This document shows, piece by piece, positions 34,679 through 45,300 of a DNA stretch of 64,000 nucleotides (position 1 is its first letter; every line of letters starts with the position of its first letter). The stretch is from assembly GCF_025943985.1 (NCBI RefSeq), contig NZ_JAPCWE010000001.1, forward strand, positions 140,594 through 204,593, read 5' to 3'. Made by a program: the position numbers and the translations under genes. Below the pieces are notes generated by a model that saw nothing but the letters and a program-made list of their open reading frames with translations, made no database searches and had not been told where the DNA came from. Source of the stretch: Anaerorudis cellulosivorans (GTDB lineage: Bacteria > Bacteroidota > Bacteroidia > Bacteroidales > Dysgonomonadaceae).

Positions 34679-35809
34679 TTATTTATTTTTGCTTTGCAAG
34701 TAACGCACCATCTCACAAGATGCCAAGAGAAAAGCTCCGACACCGAAATTGGCTGTCGAATGGGCATCAACCACCTGACCCGGAATTGCTTTTTCTCCAA
34801 TCGGTTGCACATACCCTACTCTTCCATCGGGCTGAAGCGCCGTATTCTGCAGATAATCCCACGATTTTTTTATTACAGGTTCATATTTTCCCATATCCAA
34901 ATAACCATTATTCATTCCCCACAAAAAAGCGTACGCAAAAAAAGCTGTACCACTCGTTTCCGGTCCCGGTGCATGTTCGGGATCAAGCAAACTGCGTGTC
35001 CAATACCCTTGAGGCTGTTGGCAAGCAGCCAATGCTTCAGCCATCGACCGAAACCGTTCGATATACACAGCGCGATGTGGGTCGGTCTTTGGCAAATCCC
35101 GCAAGACCCTGGCAAAAGCAGCAAAAACCCAACCGTTACCACGCGACCAAAAATCTTTTTTCCCGTTAACCGTTTTATGCTTCGGGTACACATATTTGGC
35201 ATCACGGTAATACAATTTTTCTTCTTTATCATACATCAGGCTGTCGGCATAACTCCAATATTCGTATAATTTTTCCGGATAAAGCGGATTACCGGTAACC
35301 ACATGCAACTTGGTCATCACCGGCATCACCATATACAAACCGTCAGCCCACCACCAGTAATCTCGCCTGTTTGTACTCATCTGATATTCCATCACCTCAC
35401 GAGCTCGTGCAATTTTATACGGTTTCGGATCTATCCGATAGAGATCGACATAGGTCTGAAAACACACCTGATGATCACCAAAAAGCACATATTCGTCCGT
35501 TTCTCCATAGGTATATTTCCATGCCTCTTTATCGTCCGATTTGGCCCCCTTCCATTCGTTGTATTCGGCCCATCTCAAAGAATAATCGAGATAAGGCGGG
35601 TTTTTCGTCAAAAAATAAGCTTCCATGTTTCCTGTATGATAAGCGGCATTATCCCAAAAAGTATTCACCTTAGGCAAATGGTTTTTTTGCCAATAATCAT
35701 TAACTTTCCAAATGATTTTCAACACTTCATCCGCTTCCGCTTGGGATTGACCATAAGTGGATAAAAAAATGAAAAATAAAGTCGAAATTGTAACACTTAA
35801 TCTTCTCAT
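34679..35809 (-). CDS. GH105 unsaturated glycuronyl hydrolase
   Basis: 376-residue (alpha/alpha)6-barrel enzyme of family GH105 (YteR/RhiN-like), with a Sec signal peptide (cleavage near TYG-QS). The catalytic aspartate is D156 in WWWADGLYM, and FWSRGNGW and the VDAHSTANFGVGAFLLA end are conserved. GH105 enzymes remove 4,5-unsaturated galacturonate or glucuronate left by polysaccharide lyases. Its presence therefore predicts a lyase step; the adjacent BNR_4 propeller (35822) is a candidate source. It lies 42 bp upstream of the GH2 gene and 12 bp downstream of the BNR_4 gene in the PUL operon. Predicted to be periplasmic. Confidence 0.93.
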   Translation of the reverse strand: MRRLSVTISTLFFIFLSTYGQSQAEADEVLKIIWKVNDYWQKNHLPKVNTFWDNAAYHTGNMEAYFLTKNPPYLDYSLRWAEYNEWKGAKSDDKEAWKYTYGETDEYVLFGDHQVCFQTYVDLYRIDPKPYKIARAREVMEYQMSTNRRDYWWWADGLYMVMPVMTKLHVVTGNPLYPEKLYEYWSYADSLMYDKEEKLYYRDAKYVYPKHKTVNGKKDFWSRGNGWVFAAFARVLRDLPKTDPHRAVYIERFRSMAEALAACQQPQGYWTRSLLDPEHAPGPETSGTAFFAYAFLWGMNNGYLDMGKYEPVIKKSWDYLQNTALQPDGRVGYVQPIGEKAIPGQVVDAHSTANFGVGAFLLASCEMVRYLQSKNK

Positions 35810-35821
35810 ATTGCATTGCTT

Positions 35822-37117
35822 TTATTTTTCTGCTTCTAAAATATATACAGGTTGGGGTGACAATAAGCCGGTCTTTTCACCATCTCCCTGGTCAGTATGT
35901 TGTACAAATAGATGCAGCTTATGTTCTTCTCTCCACAATTCCGTATCATAGGTCGGTTCCCAGGCACCAACCGAAAAATCGGTCAAATCCCGCATTTTCC
36001 AAATCCCCTTTTCAAGATCCCGTGTCGATGCCAATGAAACTTTATCTCCCCGTTCCTCATCCCTGAAAATATAATAGAGGTTATTCTTTCCGCGCTCATT
36101 ATCAATAACAAGTTGAGGTCGCGATATGGGAATTCTCTTGGTTCCCCCTCCCTTCAACGTAAAAGGCGTTTTGCGCTTGGAAACCTGCTGCATATGCCAT
36201 GTTTCTCCATCGAACCAAACCAGGCGATATTGCGGAACGGTACTTTCTCGATCGCGCCAATAGGTAGCTATATAGGGATTGCCGTTCTCATCGGCATACA
36301 TGCCGGTCTGATTGATCAGCTCGCTGTCTTGCGGAATATACCATACGTACTCAGCATTCTCGGCAGTAATGGGAAGCCGGTATTTTTCTCCATCCGATTT
36401 TTCCCACGTCGCACCGCCATCGCGCGATCGCGCATAACACAAATCGTGATTGGTGGCCACATCCGGCGTCTCGCGCCATACCCATGAGAGATGAATCGTG
36501 TTGGCATTATCCACATACAATTGCCAATAGGCATTCCGCTCATTTTCTCCGTCGATCAACACATCCTGCACCCGATGCCATTTTTTTGTCTTCACATCGT
36601 ACCGGTTCACAATCAGGTTTCCCCGACCTGAGCCACCCGATCGGTAAACAAAGATCAAATCGCCATTCGTCAGCCGATAAAATTCGGGATAAGTCACTTC
36701 TGTTTCATCTCTTCCTACCATCATTTCCTTATTCCCCAGTATCAATGATCCCGGTCTGAGACTTCTACAATAGTTTAGCGAACTTCCGTGATGATTAAAA
36801 GCCACATGCAAAAAACCCTCGCTATCCACCATGATACTGATCACGTTATGCGCATCCTTGCAGTTGCCTTTATACTGCGAAAGATAAAATGTCCATTGGG
36901 TACTCCCAAGTTCTCTCTTCCCCAATGTTAAATACCCGTTTTCATCATAAAAAGCAATATATTGAATACCATTATGGGTAACGATCGAATTTTTACGAAA
37001 AATTGCTGTATTAACAGAAGTTTGACTGTATCCCTGTTTTCCTGTAGGAACCAACTTTTGAGGATATCCGGTCACGCCGATCAAAAACAAAAACAAAAAA
37101 AGAAGAGTACGTCGCAT
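35822..37117 (-). CDS. BNR_4 seven-bladed propeller (PL24/PL25/GH145-like)
   Basis: 431-residue exported protein (signal to about VTGYPQ) built of BNR_4 repeats (PF15892) that form a seven-bladed propeller. The stretch [32 protein letters not shown] carries the paired histidine pattern of families PL24, PL25 and GH145. PL24/25 are ulvan lyases; GH145 removes L-rhamnose from glucuronate on arabinogalactan proteins. Both act at Rha-GlcA linkages. Sitting beside GH105 and GH154 (DUF2264), it most likely attacks the Rha-alpha-1,4-GlcA caps of arabinogalactan, either as hydrolase or as lyase. Which chemistry cannot be decided without an alignment of active-site residues. Confidence 0.82.
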   Translation of the reverse strand: [431 protein letters not shown]

Positions 37118-37150
37118 TAAATCCTTTTATAAGTAAATTGACACGAATAA

Positions 37151-39070
37151 TTACAAAAAATCCAAATCCCACTCATCCATCCATTCCAGGTAAGGAATAT
37201 CCTTTTCAAACTTTATCGGCAACCACATGTACCGTCCATCGATAGGAAATTTCGGCCTCCACATATCCCCCATGAAAACATATGCATCTTTCTTGCCGTA
37301 AACCTGCTGTACAAAAGTACCCTGCCCTCCGAAAGTAATTTCCGATTTTTCTCCTCGGCACGGATTGACATGCTGCTTCCACGGTCCCCATATCGATGGA
37401 GCAGAAAACAACCTCGCTGCATTGGGTTCCCAACCCGTGCAACCCGATGTAATCATCCAGTAGTTGCCTTTTCTTTTAAAAATGGTTGGCGCTTCGTTGT
37501 GTCCTCCCGGCGCCACGCGAATATATTTTCCGGTATGACCGGTATAATCATCCGTAAGTTCCGCAATGTGCAAGGTGAGATTTTCTTCTGAAGCATAAAT
37601 ATGATAGGCCTTTCCATCATCATCCACAAACAGGGTCATATCTCTGGCCATTTGTCCTTCCTCAAGATCTCTCTTCAAAAACAGCCCGTTCTCCACCGCT
37701 TTATACCACGACGGAGTCCACCAAGTCGAATATTTCTCGGGGTCGAATTGCAATTTTCGAATATCCACCGGCATGTCGAACGGAAAAAAACCTTTATTGA
37801 TACGTTCGGAAAGAACAAAGATATACGGCCCTGTCACTTCATCGCTTATAGCCAATGCCGAGCGTGCAGCCTTATATCCCTGTCCTTTCAACTCCAAATG
37901 AAACCACATCACAAACTTGCCGGTTTTTTTGTTGTAAATCACTTTCGGACGTTCCATTACACATCCTTTGGCAATATCGCTCGTCGGATCATCCGAAACC
38001 GGCAACACCACTCCCTCGTATTTCCAATTAACCAAATCATTGGAAGAATAACAATTGATCCCGACCTGCGCCGCATTACTGTTTTCGCTCTTGTGCTCAC
38101 CAAACCAGTAATAGATACCCTCATGATAAAGCATGCCCCCACCATGGGCATTGATATGCTCGCCCCGGTCGTCCAACCAAAGCCTGCCCGGACGAACCAC
38201 GTGCTCTTTCTTCTGATAGACCCTCACATAATCGATTTCGTATTTCATCGGAAAAGCGGACACATCAGGCTCACCTCCATTGGCTCCCAACGCCAAATTC
38301 AACAACAAATAATGGGGTTGCTTAAACGGATGGGTATAATTGCCCCATGCACCGTTTACGGTTTCGTTCAACGACACTTCATTCAACAATTCGTCATCAA
38401 GATACAATTTAATGGAATTTTCATCCCAATCCATCCTCCAGACATGAAATTCTTTTCCCCAATTGCTGTTTTTCTCAAGAAAATGACGAAAGGGAATAGC
38501 TTGGGTTCTCCACTCCGCCTTAAACCGCTCATCCGTTCCCCATGCCACATTGGCAAGAAGATGAGGGTCGTTGTTTATCCGGTAATATTCCATGATGTCG
38601 ATTTCGCCACACGAAGGCCACTCCATCGTTGTACCCAACGTCCAAATGGCCGGCCACGAACCGCTTTCCAATGGTATTCTTGCCCGTATTTCAAAACGCC
38701 CATACAAAAACTCCTTTTTACCTGCTGTTTTCAACGAAGAGGAAGTATATTCGATAAACGGCCGCGACCTTCTCCAATCGGTATGGCTGGCCTTTACATA
38801 AAGAGGATTGGGTTTATTTTCACGCCTCCCTTCAATAATCAGTACCCCGTCTTTACAATACGCATTATCATCCTGATACCATTGCAATTCCTGATTACGC
38901 ACAAACCCATTTTCGAAACGCCAATATTCGGAATTCGGTTTCCCGTTTTCGTCAAACTCATCGCTCCATACCAATGTATATTCCTGTGCGACAAGGCTTA
39001 TTGAAAAAGATAAAAAAATACACGTACACAGCAAGACACTTATCGGGAACTTCAATATCTCTTTTTTCAT
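37151..39070 (-). CDS. GH16-GH43 fusion: endo-beta-1,3-galactanase with exo-beta-1,3-galactanase-like domain
   Basis: 639-residue exported two-enzyme fusion. After a Sec signal (cleavage near LVA-QE), residues about 30-285 are a GH16 jelly roll with the catalytic ExDxxE motif EIDIME (E156 nucleophile, D158, E161 acid/base). Residues about 292-639 are a GH43 five-bladed propeller starting RPGRLWLDDRGEHINAHGGG; the AHGGG and YYWFGEHK pattern is that of subfamily 24, whose known members are exo-beta-1,3-galactanases. E373 in MERPKV is the likely acid. Endo and exo activities on beta-1,3-galactan would thus be tethered. There is no lipobox. It lies between the GH154-like (DUF2264) and BNR_4 genes with short gaps. 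Subfamily calls are by motif and need alignment. Confidence 0.88.
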   Translation of the reverse strand: MKKEILKFPISVLLCTCIFLSFSISLVAQEYTLVWSDEFDENGKPNSEYWRFENGFVRNQELQWYQDDNAYCKDGVLIIEGRRENKPNPLYVKASHTDWRRSRPFIEYTSSSLKTAGKKEFLYGRFEIRARIPLESGSWPAIWTLGTTMEWPSCGEIDIMEYYRINNDPHLLANVAWGTDERFKAEWRTQAIPFRHFLEKNSNWGKEFHVWRMDWDENSIKLYLDDELLNEVSLNETVNGAWGNYTHPFKQPHYLLLNLALGANGGEPDVSAFPMKYEIDYVRVYQKKEHVVRPGRLWLDDRGEHINAHGGGMLYHEGIYYWFGEHKSENSNAAQVGINCYSSNDLVNWKYEGVVLPVSDDPTSDIAKGCVMERPKVIYNKKTGKFVMWFHLELKGQGYKAARSALAISDEVTGPYIFVLSERINKGFFPFDMPVDIRKLQFDPEKYSTWWTPSWYKAVENGLFLKRDLEEGQMARDMTLFVDDDGKAYHIYASEENLTLHIAELTDDYTGHTGKYIRVAPGGHNEAPTIFKRKGNYWMITSGCTGWEPNAARLFSAPSIWGPWKQHVNPCRGEKSEITFGGQGTFVQQVYGKKDAYVFMGDMWRPKFPIDGRYMWLPIKFEKDIPYLEWMDEWDLDFL

Positions 39071-39076
39071 TTTCTT

Positions 39077-40339
39077 CTAGTAATTTACGGGATAATCTTT
39101 GTTGAATTTGTCGTTTCTGTAAGCCTTTTTCGCTGTCCAATCTTCAGTCTTCGCAGTCCAAAAACTATCGTTGGCGGGCAAACCTAACGGTAAAAAACTT
39201 TCCGAAGTAAGATACATGCTTCCATTGTTGCTGTAGCTGTCACCCAATTCAGGCTGATGTCCGGCAAAACCGATCGTCAGAAAACCATCTTCGTTGAAAT
39301 TGGAAGGATTGTTGAAAATACGTTGATGCACAGCAACCAACGCAGCTCTCACCTGCCCTTCCGTCAGTTTATCGGGCAATTGCTTCCGCAAAGCAAGTAG
39401 CGCCAGCGGCTGAAAAGCACCGGTACGATAGGTCAACGATCGGCCGATAGGCGGAAACGTTCCCTCAGGCGAAACAAGACGCTCCAAGTGTTCACAATAC
39501 CGCTGTATCCTTCTCAATGCCTGCTCATAAATTGCTTTCTCCATTCGATTTGCCTCAACCATCACTTCGGTCACCTTCAGTAACATAGGTTGAATCACAA
39601 ACGAATTGTAATAATCAAAATGAAACCTCTCCCCATCAGCATACCAACCGTCACCAACATACCATTCGTTAATTTTCTTTACCGCCAAATCCACACGCAT
39701 CGGATCGTAATCTTCGCCCACCGACAACAAAAAAGCCTCATTCATAGCTGCAAAAAGCAACCAGTTTGAATAAGGCGGTTTCACGCGACGTAACAATTTC
39801 AATTCTGTCACGATTCGCTCTTTTGTGGTTTTGTCCAGCGGTTCCCACAAGTGTTTCGGTGCCCTTAGCAGCGCACTCGAAAAGAAAGCCGAATCCACCA
39901 GCGGCTGTCCTTCTTTTCTCCAAAGCAAATAATCGGGACTTTTCGGATCCACCGCATGAACATAGCTCATTAAGGCTTGTTCGCGTAGCTTTTTTCGGAC
40001 TTTCCCTTCCTCGGAATCGTCATCGGGCAATGTCAACCACGGAGCAAGGCCATCCATCAGCCGACCGAAACACTCCAGGTAAGCTACCCTCTTATCCCGG
40101 CCATCCCATGTGGGGCTCACCTCAACCTGCATTTTCTTGTGAAGTTCGCCTTTCGACATGCTTTCCAGCACCGGTGTCGCCATATCGGCGAGCAATTTCC
40201 ACAAATATTCACGATCCGATCCGGGAACATGCGTTGAAAAAATCTTCTCCTCACCTTCATTTGCGGCATGAGCATATGACGGCAGCATACCTGCTGCTGC
40301 CGTCATTCCCATCGCCTTAATAAATTTACGTCTAAACAT
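39077..40339 (-). CDS. DUF2264 (GH154-type) glycoside hydrolase
   Basis: 420-residue protein matching DUF2264 (PF10022), an (alpha/alpha)-barrel family now placed in GH154, whose characterised Bacteroides member from an arabinogalactan-protein locus is a beta-glucuronidase. Landmarks are YLECFGRLMDGLAPWL, SNWLLFAAMNEAFLL, WYVGDGWYADGERFHFDYYNS and FPPIGRSLTYRTGAFQPLA. The N-terminus FRRKFIKAMGMTAAAGM looks like a Tat signal, unusual among the Sec signals of the other PUL enzymes. It lies 38 bp after the SusD gene (40378) and 6 bp before the GH16-GH43 gene. Predicted role: removal of terminal glucuronate from beta-1,6-galactan side chains. GH154 placement is from recalled family links. Confidence 0.85.
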   Translation of the reverse strand: MFRRKFIKAMGMTAAAGMLPSYAHAANEGEEKIFSTHVPGSDREYLWKLLADMATPVLESMSKGELHKKMQVEVSPTWDGRDKRVAYLECFGRLMDGLAPWLTLPDDDSEEGKVRKKLREQALMSYVHAVDPKSPDYLLWRKEGQPLVDSAFFSSALLRAPKHLWEPLDKTTKERIVTELKLLRRVKPPYSNWLLFAAMNEAFLLSVGEDYDPMRVDLAVKKINEWYVGDGWYADGERFHFDYYNSFVIQPMLLKVTEVMVEANRMEKAIYEQALRRIQRYCEHLERLVSPEGTFPPIGRSLTYRTGAFQPLALLALRKQLPDKLTEGQVRAALVAVHQRIFNNPSNFNEDGFLTIGFAGHQPELGDSYSNNGSMYLTSESFLPLGLPANDSFWTAKTEDWTAKKAYRNDKFNKDYPVNY

Positions 40340-40377
40340 TCGTTAACTATTAATTATCCTCATCAAAATTATTGAAA

Positions 40378-42387
40378 TTATTGCGCCCCCTGCCCCGCAA
40401 CTGTAGGCCAACCAGGGTTTTGATATATTGGTGATGATGATATTGTTTTTCCGTCTGTTGAAGTTATAAGAAAATGCTGAATAGCTATTGGTTGTAAATA
40501 ATGAGCCATAGCCCATCTATATCCGTCATACACCAACGAGCTTCGAACTTTTTCATAAGGTCTTAAAAACACACTCCTTTCAGGAGAAGAAACGTTTGCT
40601 TCATCTGTTCCATAAATCAATTGTGAAGTACCATCTTCATTCTTATACCAATCCTGCATCTCTCCCCAAATTTTTATTCCTTCGACATGATAAGGATTAT
40701 CAATCATCTGATCCATCGCTCTCCAACGTCGCAAATCCATATATCTAAGCCCTTCTGCCATAAGCTCATTGCGGCGTTCCCTTCTAATGTTGTATAAAGT
40801 CGGGTTTAGTAAAATCCCTTTTGAATAAGCCCCCCAATCGTTGAGTGCTTCTTTGCTCATATCTGTTGCAGTGATAGTCTTGCTATAATCGGGATCCACT
40901 CCGGCTCGAGTACGAATTGCTCTCCAATATTCATCAGCTTTAGAATCAATGGTTCCGCTTTTTTCATAGCAAGCTTCAATATAATTTAACAAAGCTTCAA
41001 CGGCTCTAAAAGTAATTGAGCCTGTATAAGACTGTCCGTTTCCACACTGATTCTGATAAAATGAACCACCCTTTCGCAATGCATATCCTGTACTATAAGC
41101 TTTTTCTGCTGATGCAGCTGTAATATTAGGTACTGGTTCAATAGGAACTGCATGATCACCTTCTGTCGATTCATAAATGATATTTTTTTGTCCGGGTTCC
41201 TTTAAAAAGAGCGATAATCGGGGATCCCTATCTTTTCTAACATTAGCTATATTGTCATCCCCTTTGTATCCACTGTTGTTGGCATATATAGGCAAACCAT
41301 TTTTCATCAAAAAGCTCTCGACCAAACCTCTCGTGACCCCAACACCGTAATCTCCAAATTGTGCAGCAACAACAACACAATGGGTAATACCAAGCCCCTT
41401 GCTATATTCACGCCACAAAAGCACTTCATCATATCCCGACAAATCAACCGAACCAAACATATCCATATAAGGATTAACAGGGTCAGACGCAGATTGCTGA
41501 ACTTCTCCAGTATTTACAGTTAACTTATTGATATATTTATCGGCAACCTGTTTTGCCGCATCCATCGACTGCTGAAAAAAATAATCTATTTCACTATCGA
41601 TATTCCCTGTAGAATAAGTATAATCGGCATTATAATCCTTTTCATTACCTGGCCATCCTTCGCCATCAGGAACAAAAGCAGTTCCTTTAAAATATTTTAA
41701 CCATGTACCTTCAAATAGGGCAACTCTTGATTTCAGTAATAATGCAACATCTTTTGTTATTCTCGTTCTCCTACTATCGATGTTCGTGGACAAAAATTCT
41801 ATTGCCTTATCCAGATCACTTAAAATGAATCGAGCTACTTCATTCCTCGGGCTCCTTTTACTGGCTTCAATCAATGGATCTAATTGATCCGGCAATGGTT
41901 CTGTTATTATAGGGAAATCTCCAAACTCCTGATATCTCTTAAAATATTCATACGCTCTAAGAAAATAAATTTCTCCAATATAATGCTTTATATTAACTTC
42001 TGATCCGCTAATCTCCCCTGAATTATATCTTGGAAGGACCTTTGATAAAAAATAATTACAACTGTAAATATAATTGAAATACCAATCACCTCCCGTCTGT
42101 CCCACTCTCCATTGGCCAGGAACATATCGGTTATCATAAGTTATATATGCCTGATTATCTGTATGTTGGTCTATCCCAAAAGTACCGTAGCTCCAATTTG
42201 CATGAGAAGGTAATATATTGGTATATAAGCCATTAGCATAAGCAGCTAATTGTGATTCTTCATTTAAATAATTTTCAGGCGTAATTTGACTTTGAGGAAT
42301 TTTATCCAAAAAGTCATCGCAAGAAACGAAACTCCCTATTAAAAGGAATATGCTTAAAATACATTTTATTATACTCAAATTTTTCAT
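40378..42387 (-). CDS. SusD-like (RagB/SusD) nutrient-binding lipoprotein
   Basis: 669-residue outer-membrane lipoprotein (lipobox SFVSC, Cys23) of the RagB/SusD family, large for SusD. It has the N-terminal CDDFLDKIPQSQITPENY segment, TPR-like helices (EIYFLRAYEYFKRYQEFGDFP) and the C-terminal ERRNELMAEGLRYMDLRRWR motif typical of SusD. It forms the lid of the SusC transporter encoded 11 bp upstream (42399) and captures oligosaccharides at the cell surface. It is the fourth gene of the PUL operon and is followed by the GH154-type (DUF2264) gene. Its base composition is markedly AT-richer than that of the hydrolase genes on either side. Confidence 0.95.
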   Translation of the reverse strand: MKNLSIIKCILSIFLLIGSFVSCDDFLDKIPQSQITPENYLNEESQLAAYANGLYTNILPSHANWSYGTFGIDQHTDNQAYITYDNRYVPGQWRVGQTGGDWYFNYIYSCNYFLSKVLPRYNSGEISGSEVNIKHYIGEIYFLRAYEYFKRYQEFGDFPIITEPLPDQLDPLIEASKRSPRNEVARFILSDLDKAIEFLSTNIDSRRTRITKDVALLLKSRVALFEGTWLKYFKGTAFVPDGEGWPGNEKDYNADYTYSTGNIDSEIDYFFQQSMDAAKQVADKYINKLTVNTGEVQQSASDPVNPYMDMFGSVDLSGYDEVLLWREYSKGLGITHCVVVAAQFGDYGVGVTRGLVESFLMKNGLPIYANNSGYKGDDNIANVRKDRDPRLSLFLKEPGQKNIIYESTEGDHAVPIEPVPNITAASAEKAYSTGYALRKGGSFYQNQCGNGQSYTGSITFRAVEALLNYIEACYEKSGTIDSKADEYWRAIRTRAGVDPDYSKTITATDMSKEALNDWGAYSKGILLNPTLYNIRRERRNELMAEGLRYMDLRRWRAMDQMIDNPYHVEGIKIWGEMQDWYKNEDGTSQLIYGTDEANVSSPERSVFLRPYEKVRSSLVYDGYRWAMAHYLQPIAIQHFLITSTDGKTISSSPIYQNPGWPTVAGQGAQ

Positions 42388-42398
42388 AAGAAAATAAT

Positions 42399-45300
42399 TT
42401 AAAGTGTTATATTTAATCCAAGAGAAAATACTTTTGATAATGGATAAGCATTCCCATTTTCGTCTGCTCCTCCACTTATTGTTTCAGGATCAAACATTTC
42501 AGCTATTTTTGTTCCAGTCCATAAATTTTCACCTGAAACAAATATTCTAACTTTACTTAAATTCACTTTTCCTGTTAGAGTTAAGGGCAGCGTATATCCC
42601 AATTGTAGGTTTTTTAAACGAATATAAGAAGCATTTTGTAAATAACGCGTTTGCACTTGCTGATTTTTACTCGTTCCAAATATAGGACGTGGGTAATATG
42701 AATCTAAGTTGACATCTAAATGATTTGATACTTCATCCCTAAAATAATCCACATGAGGGACTAAACCGCATGACCACCATTTGTTATCTGTTACACCCCA
42801 AAAATAATAGCTTCCTTGCCAATAATCTCTTTTCAAAACACCTTGGAAAAATGCTCTGAAATCGAAACCTTTCCAATCTGCAGAGAGGTCAATTCCGAAA
42901 AGATAGCGCGGCGTGTTGTTACCTATTACCTTTAAATCTCCATGATCATCCAATGTATAAGCACCATCGTCAATTTTCCCATCGTCGTTCAAATCTCTAT
43001 ACATAATATCTCCAGCTTTCCAGTCACTACCCAATGCGTTTTGCCCTCCCTTTGTCAAAGAAGCTAGATATTCCTGTATTTCTGAGTCAGTTTTTGCTAT
43101 TCCAATCGTCTCATACCCCCATATTTCTCCCAATTTGCGTCCTTCTAAATACTTACTTAATGTATTTGTAGGATTAGGATATTTTGTTATTTCTGTTTGA
43201 GAATCAGATAAGAGTAATTTCGCGCTATAACCTAATCCATTCTTCAAGCGATCCCTCCAAACTATCTCCAAATCAAACCCATAAGTTTTTAGATCAGTAT
43301 TATTCGTTTTAGGTACATCAATACCAAGAACAGCTGGTAATTCTTGTGCTGGTCCAATCATGTCCTTTGTTCGTCTAATGTAATAATCGAAAGATCCAGT
43401 CAGCCGGTTTCTCAAAAGTCCAAAATCGATACCAATATTCCAGTTTTCAACTTTTTCCCATCCCATCGTTGAACTGACCAAAGCAGGAACATAAGCAGTA
43501 TTAGGACGAGTTCCATTTTGAAGCCAACTTCCTTCATTAGAATGAACAGGCATAATTTGGTAGGTAGGATACCAATTTGTCGTATTCTGGTTCCCTAATT
43601 CCCCATAAGAAACTCTAAATTTAAACAAGCTAATTATTGGTGATAATGCTTCCCAAAAATCTTCTTGGGCCATATTCCATCCTAACGAAAAAGAAGGAAA
43701 TAAATTCCACCTTTGATCTTCACGAAATCGAGAAGTTCCATCATATCTTAAGTTAATTTCCGCCAAATATTTATTTCTATAATCATAATTAATTCTTGCA
43801 AAATAACCTGCAGTACTCCAAGAATCTCTAGATCCATTTACGGAAGGAGTTATAGGATTACCATTATAATCAAGACCTGTAGTGAGATCTACTTCAGGTA
43901 GTTCAGGTACTATTATTCCATCACGCTGCACTCCAAATACTGTCCTGTCTAAATTCTCAGCCTGAAATCCTGCCATTAATTTTAGATTATGTGTCTCTCT
44001 CAAGGAAAAACTGTATTCCGTGTATGCATTAACATTAAAATAATTATCATTGAAATAATCCTCGTGGACATTAGAACTACTTTTATAGACATATGGATTT
44101 CCGTTAACATCGTGATTATATGTTCTTTGTGAATCCCAATGTCTTTCTGCTGTTGTTATTCGATAATTTAAATCAATATGGGTAATCCAATTCTTTATAG
44201 GTTCAAAGATCAAAAAACCCTGATGATACGTATTATCCGTTATACTCTTGTCTTTTCCACCTGTTGCCAGCCCAAGTGCAGGAGAAGGAGAAGAATACAA
44301 ATATCCATTAGGGTCATATAAAGGCAAAGTTGGCCAACCTTGTCTTGCAAGATCCCAATACAAATCATCGGTCATAGCAGCTGGCCTTTGGTAATTTTCA
44401 CGAGAAAAACGAAAATTATAACCAAATCTCAGCCAACTGGTTAATTCCGAATTGATTTTACCTGATGCCGTATAACGATCATAAAAATCTTTTGATAATT
44501 TCATTAATCCATTTTGATCCAAATAATTAAATGAAGTATAAAAAGTAGTTTTTTCACTAATTCCTCCACTCGCACTAAAATTATGTTCTTGACCATATGT
44601 TGTAGATTTATATATGGCATCATACCAATCCACATTATCATTCCCATAAGCATATCCATCTGCCCAATATTGAGGATTACTTGGATTAGGAATAATAGAA
44701 TATGTTATTTTACCCTCCTGATAATCTTTAATCCTCTGTAAATGTTCAGAAGAAAAATGTGGACTCCATCCAGCATTAATAGAAGCATCATTAAAATAAG
44801 TGGCAAAAGTATAAGAATCCATCATATCGGGTTTCAAAACAGGAGAACCCCATCTAAAATTATTGTTATAACTCATTGTTACCTTACCTGGTTCACCTTT
44901 TTTGGTTGTAACTAATATAACACCGAATGGAGCTCGTGATCCATAGATAGAAGAAGCTGCTGCATCTTTCAATACAGAAATACTTTCTATATCTTGCGGA
45001 TTAAGAGAGTTCAAATCACCTTCTATTCCATCAATTAATATCAATGGATCTCCTGTAGACCCTTCTCCTATTGTTGTCACGCCTCTAATGTTTATACTGG
45101 GTTCTGACTCCAAACTTCCATTGGAAGATGAAATATTTAAACCCGGAACCAATCCTTGCAAGGCTTGTGTAACATTTACCACCGGCCTTGACTCAATCTC
45201 TCTTGAACTTGCCGTACTGACCGCTCCCGTTAAATTCACTTTTTTCTGTGTGCCAAATCCTACTACAACCACCTCTTCCAGCATCTCACTCTCTTCTTCC

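Noticed and set aside
37601..39004. 467-codon open frame on the plus strand, antisense to the GH16-GH43 gene
   Set aside because: It mirrors a well-supported gene, has no domain or signal, and its length follows from the codon use of the sense gene.
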